From contig NC_055992.1 in NCBI RefSeq assembly GCF_018446385.1, positions 21,856,877-21,920,876 on the forward strand: a stretch of 64,000 nt of DNA, given 5' to 3'. Under the pieces are notes generated by a model. That model had not been told where the DNA came from. It did no database searches and worked only from the letters and a program-made list of their open reading frames with translations. Position 1 is the first letter of the stretch. Each line of letters starts with the position of its first letter. This stretch comes from Zingiber officinale. Its lineage: Eukaryota > Streptophyta > Magnoliopsida > Zingiberales > Zingiberaceae. The translations under genes and the position numbers were made by a program. Below, piece after piece: positions 1 through 10,783 of this stretch.

Positions 1-990
1 TCATCTACAAGCTTCGATTCTTGGAAATCAAGAATCGAAAATTTTCTTATGATGGAGATAGAGCAATGGTTTGCTCTCATGGAAGGTTTTGAAGCTCCCA
101 CAAATTCCAAGGGCAAAGTACTCAAAAGGAGCAAGTGGAGCCAAGAGCAAGTCCAAAGGTGCGAGGCCAATGACAAAGTGACCAAGATTTTGGTCAATTT
201 ATTGCCAAGCACCATCCTTTGCAAAATTGGAGAATTTGAAGATGCAAAGGAACTATGGAGCAAATTGGCCAAGCTTCATGAAGAGATCCCCTCCACTGTA
301 CAAGAGCAAGAAGTATCCAGAGAGGGTGACTCTTTGGAGCAAGACCAAGAGGAGGGCTCCGAGGTTGAGAGATGTTCAACCTCCGAAGAAGAGGAGATCC
401 AAGAAGCTTCATCCTCAAGGGAATGCAACGAAGGGAACAAGGAGGGAGCATACTCCTTGTTTCATATTCAAGATGATGAAGCCTCCACCTCTAAGATTGA
501 GGGGGAGCAATCCTTGGTGACGCCGGATCAAGAAGAAGGAGAAGCTTCTACATCCGGGTCAAGAGACGAAGAGGAGGAAGTAGATTCTACCTCCACAAGT
601 CAAGAAAAATCAAATGGAGGAGAATCAAGGTCCGATCAAGAGGAAGCTTCTACCTCCGGATCCAAAGAAAAAGATGCCACCCCTACAAGCAAAGGTATAA
701 ATATTTCAATTAATAATAAAAATCATATTATATGCTTTGAATGTAGGGAACATGAGCACTACAAGAGCAAGTGCCCTAAATTGGCCAAGAAGAAGGGCCA
801 AATGGCAAAAAAGGGCAAGGAGAAGCTCAAGGAGACCACCCCCGGGACAAAGAAGAGCAAGGAGCACATTGTGTGCTTCTTGTGTCAACAAAAAGGGCAT
901 TACAAAAGTCAATGCCCCAAGGGGAAGAAGATGGTCAAGGCTCAAGGAGGCACTAGTCAAGGGGGAGCCTCCAAGGTAAAAGGAAGGTAA
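1..990 (+). CDS. Copia gag polyprotein, 5' truncated by the window edge
   Basis: The frame is open from base 1, so the true start lies upstream and the ATG at 49 is probably internal. The N-terminal part (KDDKVTKILVNLLPS-like, ending in KELWSKLAKLHEE) matches the UBN2/retrotran gag fold of plant Copia elements. The middle, about 330-690, is acidic and Ser/Thr-rich with repeated EEASTSGS modules. Two CCHC zinc knuckles follow: CFECREHEHYKSKCP (733-777) and CFLCQQKGHYKSQCP (871-915), separated by Lys-rich linkers, which would bind RNA in the virus-like particle. Two knuckles are more than the usual one. The frame stops at 988-990. Confidence 0.8.
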   Translation, partial: SSTSFDSWKSRIENFLMMEIEQWFALMEGFEAPTNSKGKVLKRSKWSQEQVQRCEANDKVTKILVNLLPSTILCKIGEFEDAKELWSKLAKLHEEIPSTVQEQEVSREGDSLEQDQEEGSEVERCSTSEEEEIQEASSSRECNEGNKEGAYSLFHIQDDEASTSKIEGEQSLVTPDQEEGEASTSGSRDEEEEVDSTSTSQEKSNGGESRSDQEEASTSGSKEKDATPTSKGINISINNKNHIICFECREHEHYKSKCPKLAKKKGQMAKKGKEKLKETTPGTKKSKEHIVCFLCQQKGHYKSQCPKGKKMVKAQGGTSQGGASKVKGR

Positions 991-1724
991 CTTTCATTGA
1001 GCCTATCCCTTGCAAAATGGTAAAAGCATGCTAGGTCAAATTTTATCATTTTAATGCGATTTACCATAAGAATAGGAAGCATGAGGGCTTTAAGGAAAAG
1101 CATGTGGCCCTACATGCCAAAACTACTATCCCTAAGGCTAGGAATGTAGGTAAAAACCTAGGCGATAACTCTAAGGATGTAAGATACAAGCCTAGAAACA
1201 AAAATGCTCATGGATCAAATACTAAGGACTTAGTGAGAGAAAATCAAGTCTTGAGGTCAAGACTTGATAAAATGGAGAAGACCCTAAAAATGATGGAAAA
1301 TATCCTATTAGGGCAAAGTGAGCATAACTTAGGTTTAGGAAAATCAAAGCCATCCAATGGCCATAAAGGTTTGGGATACAAACCAAAAGCTAAGAAGGAT
1401 GTGCCTAGTTATCATAGGGTTCCATATAGTTATGGAACGAATCCTAAGTCTAGAGGTCAAGTCAAGGATACAAGGGAAGATATCCCTAGAAGTATCTTTG
1501 CAACCAAAGTGATTAAGACTTCTAAGAAGTCTAAGAAAGTCACGAACAAGGTTACAAGGGAGGCTATCCCTAGAGTTGACCTAGAAAATGTGACCAAGGC
1601 TTCTAAGAAGCCCAACAAGGTCACTAGGAAGGTATCTAGGGAAGTTATCCCTAGTGAGTACCTAGAGCATCCAAGGAGCACCAATAGGTGTTGGGTTCCT
1701 AGGAGCATCTTCTCTACCCCATAG
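991..1724 (+). pseudogene. Gag C-terminal region, frameshifted continuation
   Basis: After the stop at 988 a different frame reads on, with one TAG near 1033 and then an open stretch from about 1050 to 1724. The protein is highly basic, with a short coiled-coil-like stretch (LVRENQVLRSRLDKMEKTLKMM) and three or four diverged repeats of the form (V)TREAIPR / SREVIPS about 40 residues apart. It ends in RCWVPRSIFSTP. In intact plant Copia polyproteins a similar WVPK motif lies just before the protease, so pol appears to have been lost immediately after this point. The function of this segment is not known. Confidence 0.5.
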
Positions 1725-4114
1725 ATGGGTTAGAGAGTGTCAACTCCGATTAGAAGGGTAGTTAACCCAACTTTGAGGAAATTGACACTCAAGGAACATT
1801 TTCAAGGTTTTAGTTAACCTTTGAAAATGAAATGGAATTATTGTTTACTCCTTGAAAGAGTAAAATGTGCCTGATGGTGGAAGAATTGATTTTAATCTTA
1901 AATGGCACATATTGGGAAATTCATAAGAACGATCAAGTTGGGATTTTGGTATGTTCTTAGGCAATTTAAGGCAATCCGGGCCTTAATTTAAAAGTGCTAC
2001 TCTTGAGGAAAAATGGAATATGCCAACATTTGAGGACATGTTTATTTTCAATTGGTATACATTAAATCAAGGAAATTGGAAATGCCAAATTTAGGCTTTG
2101 GCATTCTCTTGTAGCACTTTAGGGCAATCTAGGTTTAAGGTGTAAGTTTAGCTAAAACTTTAAGGATACTTAGATAGTTAATCTAGGTATATTTTATTTA
2201 TGCTAAATCTTGCCATGATTGTTTGCCCATCATATGTCATGACATCATGTCTATTTTTACATTCATGTTTTATTATGAAAAATCCAAAAATACCATGTCA
2301 TGACATTCATACATCATGTAGCAATAGGATATTTTCTTTTGAAAATTATTTTCTTTTGATGTATGCCATAACATAATCATGCATTAAGTTTAATTCCTTG
2401 TAATTAAGGACAAATGGCATTTAACGACACTTATTGACAAGTGACATCCTAGGTGGATGTCTAACATTTCTAAAATGCCTAGATAAATATGCATGATCCC
2501 TAGATTAGGGCAAAAACCAAAATCTACATCTCACAAAGACTATAAGGTGACTTGTATGTGTTTTGTCCACAATAGATACAAGTGAGATGTTAGGATGATG
2601 AACAAAACTCAACATGTTGATTTAGTGCATTCTTTTGAGTTTTTAGGTTCATCAAAACACATAGTTATGTGTTTTCCCATCATTGGGAAAGCTAATGTAC
2701 AAGTCATGTGCATTATGCCCAAGGAACATGATGGGATATTGGTTTTGAAAATGTTTTTAAAATGTTTTTGGAAAACCTTGGTGAAGGCTATCTTTTGATA
2801 GTAATCACCATTGAATAGTTAGACACAAACTTGAAGAAAAACACTAAAGTTTTTACAAGTTTTCAAGTTTGTGTCAATCTTTGAAAATATGATGTATTTT
2901 CATAGTAAACTATTTTTCCGTGATTGTAAATGCCCTAAATAATGTCTACACGAAATTTCATAATTTTTGGATTTTTGTAGAATTTTCTAGGGGTTTCTGA
3001 AGTTGACTGAAATGGAATTTCAGCAACTATCAGAGCTCCGATTGGAGTTCCTGAATCAATCCATGGATCGATTCAAACGGCAATTTCCGCGAGCAGAAGC
3101 TCGCTGGATCGATCAGCCGATCGATCCAGGGAGTCTGAATCGATCAGTGGATCGATTCAGAAAGGTTCAATCGATTGGAACCCAATTTCAATCGATCCAA
3201 GTTGCTGGTTTTGGCTGGGAAGGCCTGATTTCAGCATCTTTGAACCTATTTTAGTCTAGGTAACCATTCCAAACCCCTAAAATACATTTGTATACATACA
3301 AAGGGTGTTTTCATGTTGAAAACAAGGATGGATTGGTTAACGAAGACTAAGTAGAAGTTTAGGTTGAGGTTGTTTCAAATATTGAACATTTAAACCTCAA
3401 AACTTCTAAAATTTGGGTTTTCTAAAAGTTTAGGAATTCCAAGTCATTGTTGGTGCAATGACAGAAGTTACCACCATGTCTTTAGGGGGAGGGACTCTTT
3501 AAAGACATGAAAAATTATTTTTCATGAACCTTGGAAGGTGGTTAACCTTCTGTTGTGAACTTGCTCAAGGTTGAGCATTTAAACTTGAAATGGGGAGAAA
3601 TGGGGAGTGGATATCCTCATTATTTCAAGTGGACACTTAAGTGGTAGATAATGCTCAAGGTTGGGTAGTTGTCTACATTGAGGGAGAAGTTAAGGATAAA
3701 TGAAGGGTATGGGACCTTCATTATCGTGTTGATCACAACGAGTGATGTTGTGAACAACGATGAGCAACTCTTCAGGGGGAGAGTCTTCAACAAATGAATT
3801 TGTTGAAGTGTGCCCAGAATTGGAGCATAGGTTGATGTGTGTCCAACGATGGGTTGATGTGTGCCAATAGGGGGAGAATGTATGGTTAAGCTTAGGCCTT
3901 CATTACCTATGGGAAGGTCATAGGGGGAGAATGAAAGGACTCATGAAAGGGAGTAAGTTAGGCTTTCATTACCTAGAGGGAGTTTGCCCTCTTAGGGGGA
4001 GAATGAAGAGCTTAATTTATGCTTTCATTACCTAGTGGCATGAAGAAGGAGGCTATGGGATTAGCCTAACTTACATATGGGTTTGTAAGTGTTATTGTGG
4101 TATTGTCAAACATC
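1725..4114 (+). other. Non-coding internal region of the Copia element
   Basis: No convincing coding region is visible. The stretch is AT-rich, with several AGGGGGAGA-type polypurine words near 3485, 3776, 3870, 3920, 3993 and the functional-looking one at 4119. A cluster of ATCGATC-containing palindromic words lies at about 3059-3205, the same word family as in the LTR downstream. Confidence 0.6.
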
Positions 4115-4128
4115 AAAAAGGGGGAGAT
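4115..4128 (+). promoter_or_regulatory. Polypurine tract of the Copia element
   Basis: AAAAAGGGGGAGAT directly abuts the LTR start TGTTGG. It would prime plus-strand DNA synthesis. The same tract stands before the 3' LTR of the second Copia element near 12866. Confidence 0.85.
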
Positions 4129-4286
4129 TGTTGGTGCAATATCCCTCAGGTCAAGGTTGACCTGGGTAACCAAGCTGAGTCTTGGTTTGGGTTTAGATGT
4201 TTGACAATAAGCTATTGATTGAAGAAGAGTCAAGTAGGTCAAGGTTGACTGGATACTTGACTGGGAAGTCCTAACTGGGATGTTAG

Positions 4287-4585
4287 GCAAAATGAAAGAC
4301 CTAGTGAGTGAAGCTAGGCAGTATGAAAGTCCTGGTGAGTGAAGCTAGGCAGAAGGAAAGTCCTGGTGAGTGAAGCCAGGCAGAAGGAAGTCCTAGTGAG
4401 TGAAGCTAGGCAGATGGAAATCTTGGTGAGTGAAGCCAGGTGAAAGTCCTAGTGAGTGAAGCTAGGCAGATGGAAGTCCTGGTGAGTGAAGCTAGGCAGT
4501 AGGAAAGTCCTGGTGAGTGAAGCTAGGTAAAAGCCCTAGTGGTGAAGAGTGACCGGTGAGTGAAGCCAGGCAAGGGAAAATCCAG
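4287..4585 (+). repeat. Tandem array, about 30-bp unit, in the LTR
   Basis: About nine imperfect copies of a unit containing GTGAGTGAAGCTAGGCAG followed by an AAGTCCTGGT-like spacer. Spacing varies from about 24 to 34 bp. Confidence 0.85.
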
Positions 4586-4615
4586 ATGGATCAAGGATGA
4601 TCGGACATCTGGTGC

Positions 4616-4830
4616 TGGGAAGTCCAAGTAGGTCAAAGGATTGACTGGATACTTGGCATGAAAGAAAAGTCCAAGTAGGTCAAAGGGATTGACCGGATAC
4701 TTGGCACAGAGAAAAGTCCAAGTGGGTCAAAGGGATTGACCGGACACTTGGTAAGGGAGTCCTAGCAGGTCAAGGGAGTGACTAGATGCTAGGCATGACA
4801 TACCAACAGGTCAAGGTTGACCGGATGTTG
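4616..4830 (+). repeat. Tandem array, about 50-bp unit, in the LTR
   Basis: Four to five diverged copies of AGTCCAAGTAGGTCAAAGG, a short TTGAC(T/C)GGATACTTGGCA segment and an A-rich spacer. It directly follows the 30-bp array. Confidence 0.75.
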
Positions 4831-4873
4831 GTTTGGGAGGTTTGGGACTTGGTTTTGGACAAAAATCAAGTGC

Positions 4874-5145
4874 TGGATCGATCAGTGGATCGATCCAGAC
4901 CTGTCCCATCGATCAGAGAGCCTCTGGATCAACAGAGAGCCTCTGGATCGATCCGTGGATCGATCCAGAGGTCCCAATCGATCAGTGGATCGATTGGGAC
5001 GCGGCTGCTTCACGCGATAAGCGCTGGATCGATCCGTGGATCGATCCAGGCATTTTCCCAGAGCACAGAGGCGCTCTGGATCGATCCGTGGATCGATCCA
5101 AAGCCTCCCCGATCGATTGGGAACATTCGAATCGATCGGGATCCG
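4874..5145 (+). repeat. Cluster of GGATCGATCC-type palindromic words
   Basis: Five copies of a 24-bp module made of two TGGATCGATCCA-like 12-bp palindromes joined by G or A lie near 4877, 4947, 4976, 5026 and 5077. Single ATCGAT words surround them. Long open frames here encode only repeats of the module and are not taken as genes. Confidence 0.9.
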
Positions 5146-5648
5146 ACCGTTGGCATCGATAAAGGCCGCAGGTGCACGATTCCTTCGGCATCTCCTCTCC
5201 GATTCACTCCAGATTTCTCGCCAGCTCCTCCACAGCACTCACAAAGCTCAGATCGCCAGTTCTTGAAGGATCTTGGAAGTTTTCCAAGTCAAGAGGCGGA
5301 TCAAAGCCAAGAAGAGAAGCTAGGGTTAAGGTTTATACTCATTGTAAGCTTGTATTTCTTGTATCCTTTCCCTCTCTTCTTGTATTGAGTCTTGTAGGGC
5401 TTCTCCACCCTTGGTAGTTACCATAAAGGAGAGTTTTATTTAGTGGAGGGTGTGTGTGTTGGTGTGGATCCTTGGATTAGTCACCTCTTGTGAGGTGGAT
5501 ACCAAGTAAAACCAACCGTGTTAGCGTTGTGTGTTTGTTTCTGTATTTTCCGCTGCACATCTTTGAAGGAACAAGCAACGCCGAGCAACGAGCGAACGCG
5601 ACGAGCTATTCACCCCCCCCCCCCCTCTAGCTACTTTTGGTCCTAACA

Positions 5649-5765
5649 AAGAAGGCAAGGATCGAGTCAAAACATACTGGGAAGGTAAAAATCAAATACA
5701 GCAGGTGCAAACAACTAGGTCATAATCGGAGGACCTGTAGAATGCCATTAGCCCCTGGGTCTTGA
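5649..5765 (+). pseudogene. C-terminal fragment of a MULE (mudrA-like) transposase
   Basis: The last 38 codons before a TGA read YSRCKQLGHNRRTC, the terminal zinc knuckle of Mutator-like transposases. The first Cys of the CX2C pair is Tyr here. The fragment begins exactly at the end of the Copia LTR, so the rest of the gene is to the left of that insertion, outside the window. FAR1-type domesticated transposases have other C-termini, so a mobile MULE is preferred. Confidence 0.65.
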
Positions 5766-5935
5766 CTTGTAAATTGGAGGAGTTAATTCATGTGTTTTGT
5801 ATGCAGTACATACATAGAATTGTAAGAAAATTAGGTGTGGAAAGCGATGTTACTGTTGTATCATTTTATGTAGTATTTATGTTATGATACAGTGTTATTG
5901 TATGTACATACATTTATGTGTTTTATGATACAGTG
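5766..5935. other. Putative 3' untranslated region of the MULE transposase
   Basis: AT-rich, with a short direct repeat of TATGATACAGTGT (about 5883 and 5924). No gene is seen. Confidence 0.4.
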
Positions 5936-6733
5936 TCATTGAAAAAGAAAACAAGTCCACTGTTCTGTGCCAACTGGCACAAAGCAAGACTATCTTAGCT
6001 AGGGGGTATAAATAAGTTTTGACACCAAATATAGCTCCTCATACCTTCACAGGGAAAGTGATTTCAGGTAAATCCAAGTATGGGAGGGTCATCAGTGGGT
6101 TTTGGTCAAAACCCACTGATGGACCTAGACACCTCTGATTGGACCCATTTCAGTTCGAGTGAGATTCTGACATTTCAAGCACTCTAACGGTGCTAGCAAT
6201 TCATGATTTACAGCTCTGTAGATGTGGTAGCAAGTGTTGTAAATAAAAAAAATCAGCCTCTGTTGGGCCTAATATTAGAGAATATCAGGCCCAACGTGGG
6301 CCTGATATGAGAGCATATCAGGCCCAACGTGGGTCTGATAGGTTTCGTTTCAGAAAATATGATTATATCTTCCCCTTCTATAAACTCAAAATGTGCTACC
6401 ATGGTCCTTATCAAAATAATAAAATAAAATTAAATTAAAAGATGCTTCCATAGGGTTGAAGTCTACAGCATGGGCTACCATAGGGTTTAAGTCTACAACA
6501 AGGGGAGTGAGATACAGCTAATAGTATTGTAACATACCTTGACTGTCTACCTCATATTTGACCTAAAAATAAAATAGTCGTTGTTGGTTCTCCTAACATA
6601 AAATGCGTTGTTGAAAATTTATAGCCCCTCCCATCACAAACATTATAAATGAATGAGAATTTGAGGAAATCAAAAATCAGATATGAATTATAAATTTTGA
6701 ATAACTGGAATAAATTCAGAAAATATACGAGTA

Positions 6734-6736
<3 letters not shown>
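5936..6736 (+). repeat. TA-associated repeat, copy F1 (full length, about 800 bp)
   Basis: It starts TCATTGAAAAAG and ends GAGTACTAA just before a (TA)n tract. It contains a GTATAAATAAG TATA-like motif near 6006, a near-perfect hairpin at 6090-6121 (arms ATCAGTGGGTTTTG) and GGGCCTGATATG/CATATCAGGCCC hairpins near 6290. Unlike the other + copies it is not preceded by (TA)n but by the MULE 3' region. Nature unresolved: MULE terminal region, Micron-like TA-targeting element or virus-derived segment. Confidence 0.8.

Positions 6737-6766
<30 letters not shown>
6737..6766. repeat. (TA)n microsatellite between F1 and F2
   Basis: Pure TA tract joining the end of one repeat copy to the start of the next. 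Confidence 0.95.
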
Positions 6767-6768
<2 letters not shown>

Positions 6769-7493
6769 TTGAAAAGAAAAGAGGTGCACCGTTCAGTGCC
6801 AGATGACGCGGAGCAAGAACTTCTAATCCAGTGTGTATAAATATTTTTTGACACCATATATAGCTCCTCCCACCTCATACCTTCACAGGGAATGTCGTTT
6901 CAGGTAAATCCAAGCAGGGGAGAGCCATCAGTGGATTTTGGTCAAAACCCCCTGATGGACGTAGACACCTCTGATTGGACCCATTTTAGTTCGTGTGGGA
7001 TTCTGACATTTCAAGCACTCCAACAGTGCTAGCAATTCATGATTTACAGCTCTATAGGTGTTGTAGCAAGTATTGGGAAAAAAAATCAGCCTCTGTTGGG
7101 CCTGATATGAGAGCATATTGGGCCCAACGTGGGTCTGGTATGGTCTCCTTTAAAAAAAACTTGATTCTATATCCCCTTTCTATAAAACAGTAAACGTGCT
7201 ACTATGATCCTTATTAAAAAAAATTAAATAAAATAAATTTAAAAGGTGCTCCAATAGGGTTTAAGTCGACAGCACGGGGAGTCAGATACGACTAATAGTA
7301 TCGTAACATACCTTTACTCTCTACCTCATATTTGACTTAAAAATAAAATGGTGGTTGTTGTTCTCCAAAATATAGAATCATTATTTTAAATTTATAGCTC
7401 CTCCCCACTCAAACCTTCTTATTGAACGAAAATATGAGGAAATAAAAAATCTGATATAAATTATAATTTTTTATTAACTAAATAAATTCAGAT
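6766..7493 (+). repeat. TA-associated repeat, copy F2
   Basis: Same layout as F1: TCATTGAAAAG start, GTATAAATA near 6834, central palindrome decayed by a few changes, end at AATTCAGAT before the next (TA)n. Confidence 0.8.
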
Positions 7494-7529
<36 letters not shown>

Positions 7530-7559
7530 CACACCCCTATATGTATATAGATATACATA
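7494..7559. repeat. (TA)n-(CA)n microsatellite between F2 and F3
   Basis: TA tract, then a short ACACAC run and further TA-rich sequence. Confidence 0.9.
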
Positions 7560-8107
7560 TCATTGAAAAAAGAAAAGAGGTGCACTGTTCCGTGCCAAGT
7601 GGCATGGAGCAAGACCTTCTTATCCAAGGGGTATAAATAAGGTTTGACACCATATATACCATCTCCCCACTCAGACCTTTACAGGGAAAGTGATTTCAGG
7701 TAAATCCAAGTAGGGGAGGGCCATCAGTGGGTTTTGGTCAAAATCGACTGATGGACTTAGACACCTCTGATTGGACCCATTTCAGTTCGAGTGGGATTCT
7801 GGCATTTCAAGCAATCCAACGGTGCTAGCAATTCATGATTTACAGCTCTGTAGATGTGGTAGCAAGTGTTGCAAATAAAAAACAATAGCCTTTGTTGGGC
7901 CTAATATGCTCTCATATCAGGCCCACATTGGGCCTAGTATGGTCTCCTTTCAAAAAACTTGATTTTATATCCCCTTTCTATAAAACAGTAAGCGTGCTAC
8001 TATGGTCCTTATTAAAAAAATGAAATAAAATAAATTTAAAAGGTAATAAAAAATCAGATATAAATTACAATTTTTTATTAACTAGAATAAATTCAGATCA
8101 TATGAGA
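7560..8107 (+). repeat. TA-associated repeat, copy F3 (internal deletion)
   Basis: Same start and end as F1/F2, but about 235 bp between AAAAGGT and AATAAAAAATC are missing. TATA-like motif near 7631. It runs into TA-rich sequence that borders the viral segment. Confidence 0.8.
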
Positions 8108-8130
8108 GTATATATGTATATATATATAAT

Positions 8131-9713
8131 TATCTTACACAAGAAGATCTTACAGAATTAGAAACTTTTGACAAACTGCATCATAAGCTAGATAAAGATT
8201 GGATGTTATATTCTATGATGAGAACCATAATATTATAGCTAAAAAGAAAGACTACTTTTCCAATGTTGCTTTAATAAATCCTGCAGAATCCAGTGCTACC
8301 AATATACTACAACCTTTGCAGGTAAGATACCCAGAAAGTTCTATGAGAACTATGAATTATGGAGAAGGGCATCCTCCAAGAACACAAATTTATCCTTATA
8401 CCAACAATAATCCTTTGTTAAGAACTATAGGGAAAAGAAGACCACCAGAAATTACATACTTTGGAAAGAATTCAGTCTTACTTAATATAGGAGAATGTGA
8501 CGACCCACAAATGTATGACACTTATTTAGAACAATGGATAGTCTCTGTCAAAAGAGACTACCAGGCAAAACATGAATTAGATATAGAATCTGGTGAAGCT
8601 ATGATAAGAGTAGGAGAAAATTATTTAGGTGATGTAGCTAGAGAAGCATGAGAATCTTATAAAACTACTCATCCAGAAGAAATAGCTAGGATTGCTTCAC
8701 AAGGTAATAATATAGTTAATTTTTGTTATACTATCCATAGACTTTTTACAGCAAGAGATGCTAATATAGGATTAGATATTAGACAAAAAGAAGCTATGAG
8801 AGATTTAGAACAATTACAACTTTTTAATTAGAATTGGATAAAACCTTTTTGCAACGACTTCCTTGCCTTAACAGCAGTATTAGGAAATTACTGTAACCCA
8901 GAATTAGGAGAACGACTATTTAGTAAACTTTCAGGGGAATTAGGAAAGGAAATACGCAAGGCCTGGACAGACATGAAAGTAGCACCACAATATGACAATA
9001 TAGGAATACGTATACAACACATAATTTCTGTATTAAAAGAAAAATGTACTTATATTCATATTCAAAAACAACTTAAAAAACCAACAATATGGGTTTTGTA
9101 GTCAAATATATACCCCCCAACAGTATGGTTAAATGACACCTAAACAAAAACAAAAGGATTATCAAAATACTAAAGTAACTACACAACCAGCTAAAACTAA
9201 AAATGTCAGGCCAAGAAAAACATATTATGTTCGGAAAAGCAGAGAAAAGAAACCATATTTAAATAAAGAAAAACATGTCTGAAAATACAAACCAAAGAAA
9301 ACTTATGCTAACACTATTACTTGTTTTGCCTGTAATGAACCAAGACATTTGTCTTTTGCCTGCCCAAATAAGAAAAACCTATATACTAGAGAAGCTAAAT
9401 TAGTCACCTACATAAATTTAGATTTAGTAGAAATTCAATTAAACGTCTCAGACACATCTTCCATCTACTCTATTATTTCCGTAGATGACATGGAAGAAAT
9501 TCCCCCTTCTTCAGACTATAGTTTAGTAAATTCCTTCCTACAACCTCCATATTATATAGACTTTGACTACAAATCAATAAACCTAGAACAAGAATTATGG
9601 GATGACTTGCCTCTCATAGATACAAATCTAATGCTTACACAACTAACTACAAATTTAAGCGACTCTAATTGTACACATGATTGGAAATTAAAAATAGGAA
9701 CAGATAATAAACC
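8131..9713 (+). pseudogene. Endogenous pararetrovirus piece 1: capsid region and CCHC knuckle
   Basis: The longest open part is 8199-8651. It ends at an in-frame TGA (8649). Same-frame reading continues to TAG stops at 8829 and 9099, followed by a frameshift near 9135 and a further TGA near 9280. Recognition comes from the badnavirus capsid-like YLEQW and EAMRDLEQLQL segments and a basic linker leading to the knuckle CFACNEPRHLSFACP (about 9321-9365). An acidic Ser-rich region follows until the Copia insertion at 9714. The capsid part would coat viral DNA; the copy is broken. Confidence 0.8.
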
Positions 9714-10724
9714 TGTTGGAACCCCAAGGTTGTTTTGGTATGATCAAAAAGTTAAGTTAGGTCCTGTGTGTTTCTAACCTTGTGTCTAAGTGTGCAAGAG
9801 CTTAGGAGCACAGGTAGTCACGTGAAAGACGCAGCTAGCGAGAAGGACATCAGTCCGAGGGACGAGGTGCTGCGGAAGAGTACACCAGCGGACGAGAAGG
9901 AAGCGTGCGGTGATTCCGAGGGATGAAAGCCAGAGCGGAAGATTACTCGGGGAGCAAGAGACGTAGCTAGTGAGAAGGATGGCACGCGGTGCGTCCGAGG
10001 GACGACGACTGCGGATGAGTACGCCGGCGGACGAGAAGGAAACACGCGGCGATTCCGAGGGACGAGAAGCCGGAGGGAAGCTCGCTCGAGAAGACTGGAA
10101 GTTGGGTTCAGGTGAGCCATTTTCCGGATGACAGAGATCACCCAAGCGAACGGATCCAGAGTAGAAGACCCGGATCGAGCCGAACCGAACCGGAGCAGAG
10201 GTCCCGGATGAAAAAGTCAACCGCTGTTGACTTTTAGGCTCCGGGGCGCCCGGAGCTACTCGAGGCACCCGGAACCCTTCCGGGCGCCCGGACCAGATTT
10301 TTTTGACTAGATCACGTCAAACGCGATCTGAACGTTGGGGATAAAGTTTTATCCCCCCAGGGCCCCCAGAACACCTTCCAGGCGCCCCGACCAAGGCTAT
10401 AAATATAGCCTTGGTCCAGAAGCTTTTCATCAGTTCAGATATTGTAACAACACTTGTGTGCTTTCACTGCTTAGATTAGCTTCTCTCTTTCTGTGCCTAC
10501 ACTACTATAAACGAGGTTTCTCCGCCTGAAGGAGTTTTTAGTGTGACCATCTTCCTTGGATTAACAACCTCCCCGATTGTAACCAAGTCAAATCCGGTGC
10601 CTCGTCTTTATGCTTTATTTTCTGGTTAATCTATTTTTCAAGTGTTAGCTTAATCGTTTGAGAAAGGGTTGTGTTTTATTCAGGGCTATTCAACCCCCCT
10701 TCTAGCTGGCCCAACGGTCCTACA
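9714..10724 (+). repeat. 5' LTR of the second Copia element (1011 bp)
   Basis: It starts TGTTGGAACCCC and ends GGTCCTACA. Inside, a GC-rich segment is duplicated with a 132-bp period (units starting near 9827 and 9959, each with AGAC-GCAGCTAGCGAGAAGG and CCGAGGGACGA). Minus-strand open frames across it are by-products of this GC-rich repeat. Confidence 0.9.
10390..10415 (+). promoter_or_regulatory. LTR TATA box inside a 26-bp hairpin
   Basis: TATAAATATA lies at the centre of a palindrome with 12-bp arms (ACCAAGGCTATA / TATAGCCTTGGT) around AA. The same sequence is kept in the 3' LTR at 16635-16660. The position about 300 bp before the LTR end fits the promoter and start of R. Confidence 0.7.
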
Positions 10725-10726
10725 AG

Positions 10727-10738
10727 TGGTATCAGAGC
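10727..10738 (+). promoter_or_regulatory. Primer-binding site, initiator tRNA-Met type
   Basis: TGGTATCAGAGC two bases after the LTR end. This is the standard Copia primer-binding site. Confidence 0.9.
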
Positions 10739-10783
10739 CTAGACGCCTCAGAAGGACTAACCGCCATCTGAAGCAACAAAGAG

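Larger units (their letters stand above)
1..5648 (+). mobile_element. Non-autonomous Copia-class LTR retrotransposon, right part
   Basis: The element enters from the left edge. Reading rightward it has gag, a second gag-like reading frame, about 2.4 kb of non-coding DNA, a polypurine tract (AAAAAGGGGGAGAT) and a 3' LTR starting TGTTGG at 4129 and ending CCTAACA at 5648. No protease, integrase or reverse transcriptase reading frame is visible, so it would depend on proteins from another copy. Immediately after the LTR the sequence becomes the C-terminus of a MULE transposase in frame, so the element inserted into that gene. The 5' LTR, primer-binding site and left target duplication are outside the window. 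Confidence 0.85.
4129..5648 (+). repeat. 3' LTR of the left Copia element (1520 bp)
   Basis: It starts TGTTGGTGCAAT and ends CCTAACA. Inside are a roughly 30-bp tandem array, a roughly 50-bp array and a GGATCGATCC palindrome cluster. Near the end a run of about 14 C (5612-5625) precedes TCTAGCTAC. The same C-run plus TCTAGC layout ends the other Copia LTRs here (10690-10724, 16940-16973, and the solo LTR at 22658 read on the minus strand). This marks the three as related families. Confidence 0.85.

Noticed and set aside
4786..5388. 200-codon + strand frame with GSIRGSI-type repeats
   Set aside because: It is the translation of the GATCGATC palindrome array within an LTR; all frames there are open by repetition.
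9786..10268. Minus-strand Ser/Arg-rich frames in the Copia LTR (also 16135-16504)
   Set aside because: GC-rich duplicated LTR sequence lacking stops on one strand; the same frames are damaged in the other LTR.
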